DNA of 17,568 nucleotides from the NCBI GenBank assembly GCA_040255445.1, contig JBDZUZ010000080.1, forward strand, positions 1-17,568, read 5' to 3'. The translations under genes and the position numbers were made by a program. Positions within the stretch are counted from its first letter, which is position 1; the number at the start of each line of letters is the position of its first letter. The notes under the pieces are model-generated. The model was not told the origin of the DNA, made no database searches, and saw nothing but the letters and a program-made list of their open reading frames with translations. Source of the DNA: JBDZUZ01 sp040255445. Lineage in GTDB: Bacteria; Planctomycetota; Phycisphaerae; Phycisphaerales; UBA1924. This document shows, piece after piece, positions 14,015 through 17,568 of the stretch.

Positions 14015-14937
14015 CCCCCGCTCGCGAGAACCCGCGCCGCTTCGACACCGTCATCATCGTCGACTGGTCCGCATCCTCGACCCGCGGCCCGGCCCGCGAA
14101 TCGCCCGACCGCTGCTGGGCCGCTGCAGCGGATGCCCGCACGGGCGGCGACGCATCGGCCGCGGCACCAACGCCCCGCTACTTCCGCACTCGGCTCGACT
14201 GCATCGCGTGGCTGCGTGATCAACTCCTCGCCGCAACAGGCGAGACCTTCGTCGGGTTCGACTTCCCCTTCGGCGTACTGCACTGCACAACACTTCCCAC
14301 CGGCCGCGCTCTCGCCGCGTTCCTCGCCGCCCGCATCAACGACGACCCATCCGGCGCGAACAACCGCTTCGCCGTCGCGGCCGAGATCAACCGCGAGATC
14401 GCCGCGGCCCGCGGCCTGCCCCGTGGCTCGGGCCCCTTCTGGGGCTGCCCCGCCGCGGCGGCGTGCGACGATCTCACGATCAAACGCCCGCGGCCCTTCG
14501 CGTTCGACGAGTTCCGCGCTGCCGACCGCGCATTGCTCGACCGCGGCCGCGCCAACCGCGTCCCCGGTGTCCAGTCACCCTTCAAACTCGCCGGCGCGGG
14601 CTCGGTGGGCTCGCAGATGCTCACCGGCCTCGCCGCAATCGACTCGCTGCTGACCGATGGCGCACTCGCGGACCGCATCACACTCTGGCCCTTCGATGAC
14701 AACGATGTCTCTTCGGCCGCGGCGAACCTCATCACCTTCGCAGAAGTCTGGCCCTCGCTGATCGATTCAACCGCCCACCCGCACCCCATCCGCGATGCCC
14801 GTCAGGTTGCCACCCTTGCCGCGGCGATCGCAGCCGACCTGCGCCTCCACACCCCACCCCCACTCCCCGCCGCGGCGAAGTCCGAAGGCTGGATCTGGGG
14901 ATCCTGGCTTGAAGTGGCACCGGCGGCTCGCCGGTGA
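14011..14937 (+). CDS. DUF429-like predicted RNase H-fold protein
   Basis: This 308-residue protein has two features suggesting an RNase H-like or DUF429-like fold: an N-terminal strand ending in an acidic residue (TVIIVDWSAS, D18) and a second acidic strand (FVGFDFPFG, D84). A similar 'VDWSA...GFDFPFG' pairing is known to me from hypothetical bacterial proteins of this type, but the exact family is uncertain and the activity unknown. The start is GTG 14011, overlapping the previous stop by 4 nt. The last seven residues (VAPAARR) and the stop are encoded by a REP-like palindrome at 14914-14936, so the C-terminus was probably altered by that insertion. It converges on prfB. Confidence 0.5.
   Translation: MTPARENPRRFDTVIIVDWSASSTRGPARESPDRCWAAAADARTGGDASAAAPTPRYFRTRLDCIAWLRDQLLAATGETFVGFDFPFGVLHCTTLPTGRALAAFLAARINDDPSGANNRFAVAAEINREIAAARGLPRGSGPFWGCPAAAACDDLTIKRPRPFAFDEFRAADRALLDRGRANRVPGVQSPFKLAGAGSVGSQMLTGLAAIDSLLTDGALADRITLWPFDDNDVSSAAANLITFAEVWPSLIDSTAHPHPIRDARQVATLAAAIAADLRLHTPPPLPAAAKSEGWIWGSWLEVAPAARR
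14914..14936 (+). repeat. REP-like palindrome, forward copy
   Basis: GTGG (14914-14917) is followed by CACCGGCG-GCT-CGCCGGTG (14918-14936), a perfect 8-bp stem with a 3-nt loop. It overlaps the end of the DUF429-like gene. A 5' tetranucleotide plus a palindrome is the layout of REP sequences that are mobilised by RAYT transposases. Confidence 0.8.
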
Positions 14938-15081
14938 TCAGTGCAGCCCGCGCGTGACGGAGTCGAGCGTGATCAATCGCCCGACGATGTTCAGCGAGCA
15001 ATGCACGCAATCGACAACTCCCGACGAACCCCGCCGAGCGTCGATGCAAGTTCCTGAGTCGCCCGCGCCAGTCAAGCCACC

Positions 15082-15104
15082 CACCGGCGAGCCGCCGGTG
15101 CCAC
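15082..15104 (-). repeat. REP-like palindrome, inverted copy
   Basis: All 23 bases are the exact reverse complement of 14914-14936, including the GTGG head (CCAC at 15101-15104 on the plus strand). The pair brackets 145 nt without a recognisable gene, a BIME-like arrangement between two convergent genes. This copy lies 22 nt past the prfB stop and could act as its 3' mRNA hairpin. Confidence 0.8.
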
Positions 15105-15126
15105 GACGAGCGGAACACTTCCCCCA

Positions 15127-16243
15127 CTACTTCTTCGTCTCCCGCTCCGCCCGCTTGCGCTTCAACTCCGCATCGATGAAGTCCTCGATCTCGCCCCGCA
15201 GCACGGCCTCGTAGTCGCTCGTTTCCTGCCCCGTGCGGTGGTCCTTCACGCGGTTGTCGTAGAAGACATAGCTGCGGATCTGCGTGCCCCAGCCTCTTTC
15301 GAGACTGCTGCCCTGGGCCGCGGCGATCTCCTTCTCGCGCTCTTCCTCGGCCATCTGCTGCAGCTTGGCCATAAGGATCGACATCGCCTGCTTCTTGTTC
15401 TGCGGCTGGTCGCGGTACGTGCTCGCGACGACCATGATGCCCGTCGGCTTGTGCACAAGGCGGATCGCGCTGGCGACCTTGTTGACGTTCTGCCCGCCCG
15501 GCCCGCTGGCTCGGACGAACGGCGTCACTTCGAGGTCCTTCTCGGGGATGTCGACGCTGACCTCATCGAACTCGGGCGTGACCTCGACCGTCGCGAAGCT
15601 CGTCTGCCGCTTGCCCTGCGCGTTGAAGGGGCTGACGCGCGCGAGCCGGTGCGTGCCGCGTTCGCACGCGAGGTAGCCGAACGCGAACGGGCCCTTGACG
15701 TGCAGCGTGACCGAGTCGATGCCGACCTCGGTGCCGTACGACTTCTCGACCTCCTCGATGTCGAACTCCATCTTTTCGCAGTAGTAGATGTACATGCGGT
15801 AGAGCATCTCGCACCAGTCGTTGGCCTCGGTGCCGCCCTGACCCGCGGAGATGGTGAGGAAGCAGTTCTTCGCATCGTGCTTGCCGCTCAGGAGCGAGGT
15901 GAGTTCCACCTTCTCCATCCGGCCCTGCAGCTGGAAGAGCATCTCATCGGCCTCGGCGAGCAGTTCCTTGTCGCCGGCTTCCTTCGCCATCTCGTAGCCG
16001 AGCTTGGCGTCCTCGAAGTCCTTCATGACCGAGGTGAGCGGGTCGAGCAGCGCCTTGAGCGTCTTGACCTCGCCGACGATGGGCCTGGCCTTCTCCTGGT
16101 TGTTCCAGAAGCCCTCGGAGGTCATGACCTCCTCGAGCTCGCGCAGGCGGGAGAGCTTGCTCTCGTAGTTAAAGAGAGTCGCGGATCGTTAAAATCCGCG
16201 CCTCAAGGTCGTTGATGATGGGCTGGTGAGCGTCGAAATGCAT
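15127..16243 (-). CDS. prfB: Peptide chain release factor 2, +1 programmed frameshift
   Basis: RF2 terminates translation at UGA and UAA on the ribosome. The zero frame starts at ATG 16243 (MHFDAHQPIINDLEARILTI...) and hits TAA as codon 25 (16171-16169). Skipping one base joins it to the long frame (NYESKLSRLRELEEVMTSEG...), giving a 371-residue protein, the usual RF2 size. The stop-recognition motif SPF is at residues 204-206 and the catalytic GGQ at 249-251 (RASGPGGQNVNK), each within one position of E. coli RF2. An internal ATG at 16125 would yield a 332-residue product lacking the N-terminal helix and is unlikely to be the main start. The -10-like TACCAT lies 7 nt before the ATG. It converges on the DUF429-like gene. 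Confidence 0.93.
16168..16174 (-). promoter_or_regulatory. RF2 programmed frameshift site, CTT TAA C
   Basis: On the minus strand the slip site reads CTT TAA C, followed by TACGAG, in the position where RF2 genes normally carry CTT TGA C. Skipping the first T of the stop restores the RF2 frame. No AGGGGG-like internal Shine-Dalgarno is seen a few bases upstream (the preceding codons are ATC CGC GAC TCT). Confidence 0.88.
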
Positions 16244-16250
16244 GGGGCCA

Positions 16251-16256
16251 ATGGTA
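16251..16256 (-). promoter_or_regulatory. Candidate -10 box of prfB (TACCAT)
   Basis: TACCAT on the minus strand is separated by 7 nt (TGGCCCC) from the prfB ATG at 16243, so a transcript from it would be leaderless or nearly so. No Shine-Dalgarno precedes the ATG, which fits. No clear -35 is seen in the GC-rich upstream DNA. Confidence 0.4.
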
Positions 16257-16392
16257 GCCGCGGCGGGCCCGCCACCCGACCGCCCGGCCGAGCCCCGCCC
16301 CATTTAGCCGATTTTCGCCCCGCCCGCGCCGAAACCGCCCGTCGGCTCCGTTTTCCTGAGTGCAACCAGGACCTGACCACGGGAGACCACCG

Positions 16393-17568
16393 ATGCCCAT
16401 CACCCCGAACCGCACGATCACCCCCGCGGCACGCCTCGCCGCCCTCGCCGTGCTTCCCCTCGCGACCATGCTCGCCGCGGCGCAGCCCGGCCAGCCGACC
16501 GCGGAGCAGGCCGCTCGCGAGCGTCAGGCCCGCGAAGCGCAGGTCGCCGCGGAACGCGCCGCCCAGGACGCCGCCCGCGCGGCGGAGCAGGCCAAGTCCC
16601 CCACCGTCACGCTGAAGTTCGCCGGTGGCACGCTCGATGAGTTCGCCCGCGCCCTCGTCGCCGGCGCGAGTAACGGAACCGTCAATGTCGTCGTCCGCCC
16701 AAGCGTCAGCAAAGCGCCCATCCCGCCGATGGAACTCCGCGGCATCGATCCATATACCGCCGCGATGGCCGTCTCCGGACTCGAGCTCCCCGACGGTGGT
16801 CGACTGAGTGTCGAACCAATGGGCGACCGGCGCGGCCCGATTCTCATCGTCATCACCCGCGACGACCAGTGGGATCGCAACCGGATGGCGATGGCCGGCC
16901 GGCTCCCGGGATCGAATCCACGCAGCATCGAGATCCTCTCGATCAACGCCCTCGCCCCAGCCGAATGGGCCTCGATGCCCGATGCCCCGCGGCTGCCGAT
17001 CGAAACCGTCCTCAGCGCGATCGAGACCGCCGTCCGCGCGGCAAGCCCTGACGATCCCGCCGCGGAGATCAAGTTTCATAAGGACTCGGGCCTGCTCTTC
17101 GTACACGGCAGCCAGGACCAGCGCACCGCCGCGGAGCGGGCCGTCGAGCATCTGCAACGCGATCTCTTCAACGCAGCACCCCGCCGCGGCCAGTCGCAAC
17201 CTACCACGCTCGAGATCGATCTCGCGGCGTCGCGGCCAGAGTGGGTGATCGATGCCCTCCGCGCGGTCTTCCCGCCCGATCCGATGCGTCAGATGAAGAG
17301 CCCGGTGCAGGCAACCGCACGCGACGGCGGCGTGGTCGTGCAGGCCCCGGCCGACCTTGCCCCGGCGGTGCGGGCGATCGTGACCTACATCGACCGGCCC
17401 GACAGCCCCGTGGCCCGGATTGACACGATGGCGATGCAGACGCGAGAATATCAGCAGCGTGTTGAGGAGCTCATGCGCGAGTTCGCAACCGGCGGCGCCC
17501 GCGAAGAAGCCCGCGCCGATGAGTTCAACCGCCGCTCCGCGGAGATGAATGAGCGCCTGCGTGGGGCA
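16393..17568 (+). CDS. Secreted protein with secretin-N-domain-like segments, 3' end beyond window
   Basis: The frame is open for 392 codons to the right edge with no stop. The start ATG 16393 has GGGAGA (16381-16386) 6 nt upstream. Residues 1-30 look like a signal peptide (basic start, then LAALAVLPLATMLAAAQ). Residues about 35-68 form an Ala/Glu/Arg/Gln-rich coiled coil. The segment VTLKFAGGTLDEFARALV (from about 72) resembles the STN domain of secretins, and IKFHKDSGLLFVHGSQDQRT (about 227-246) resembles secretin N0/N1-type KH-like repeats. A similar unit precedes IVTYIDRPDSPVARID. These resemblances suggest an envelope protein related to secretin N-domains, but no secretin barrel is visible within the window. 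It diverges from prfB with 149 nt between starts. Confidence 0.6.
   Translation, partial: MPITPNRTITPAARLAALAVLPLATMLAAAQPGQPTAEQAARERQAREAQVAAERAAQDAARAAEQAKSPTVTLKFAGGTLDEFARALVAGASNGTVNVVVRPSVSKAPIPPMELRGIDPYTAAMAVSGLELPDGGRLSVEPMGDRRGPILIVITRDDQWDRNRMAMAGRLPGSNPRSIEILSINALAPAEWASMPDAPRLPIETVLSAIETAVRAASPDDPAAEIKFHKDSGLLFVHGSQDQRTAAERAVEHLQRDLFNAAPRRGQSQPTTLEIDLAASRPEWVIDALRAVFPPDPMRQMKSPVQATARDGGVVVQAPADLAPAVRAIVTYIDRPDSPVARIDTMAMQTREYQQRVEELMREFATGGAREEARADEFNRRSAEMNERLRGA

Noticed and set aside
14937..15081. Possible small gene between the two REP-like palindromes
   Set aside because: No frame with a plausible start, stop and protein-like composition fits within the 145 nt; the longer frames crossing it are shadows of prfB.
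16125..16125. ATG 16125 as the true start of prfB without frameshift
   Set aside because: It would remove about 40 N-terminal residues that align with RF2. The upstream codons, the CTT TAA C site at the canonical place and the GGQ/SPF positions all fit the frameshifted form.

Overview
The window is GC-rich chromosomal DNA from a bacterium that is most plausibly a planctomycete of the Phycisphaerae type. That placement is an inference from high GC, planctomycete-like protein character (a long secreted S41 protease, alanine-rich secreted proteins) and mixed start signals; no taxonomic marker RNA is present. Most of the content is housekeeping.

Layout. 1-2017: 3' part of a TPR-repeat protein. 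2099-2869: YebC/TACO1-family protein. 2886-3635 (minus): small TIM-barrel sugar-isomerase-like protein, divergent from 3702-4313, a four-helix membrane protein whose stop overlaps the start of endonuclease III (nth, 4313-5071). A tRNA-Arg(CCG) on the minus strand abuts the nth stop. 5310-6596: MFS-like transporter. 6833-9082: secreted PDZ/S41 C-terminal processing protease, with a structured leader and a textbook terminator. 9408-13686: a two-subunit-E1 pyruvate dehydrogenase cluster (pdhA, pdhB, pdhC), with a predicted sigma70-type promoter at 9233-9261. 13718-14937: a small two-helix membrane protein and a DUF429-like protein overlapping by 4 nt. 15127-16243 (minus): prfB (RF2), readable only through a +1 frameshift. 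16393 to the right edge: start of a secreted protein with secretin-N-domain-like segments.

Three things stand out. First, the pdhB-pdhC junction holds a compact cassette of about 507 bp: a four-helix-bundle (S23/23S-rRNA-IVS family) gene bracketed by perfect 25-bp terminal inverted repeats built of alternating 7-bp units. It encodes no transposase and looks like a non-autonomous mobile or domesticated element inside a housekeeping operon. Second, the prfB recoding site is CTT TAA C rather than the usual CTT TGA C and lacks an obvious upstream Shine-Dalgarno stimulator, which would change the logic of RF2 autoregulation. Third, a pair of REP-like palindromes (GTGG head plus an 8-bp perfect stem) lies in opposite orientation between the convergent DUF429-like gene and prfB, and one of them supplies the last codons and stop of the upstream gene.

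The PDH genes act together: E1 alpha/beta decarboxylate pyruvate and acetylate the lipoyl arm of E2. No E3 (dihydrolipoamide dehydrogenase) is present here. The other genes have no obvious joint pathway.
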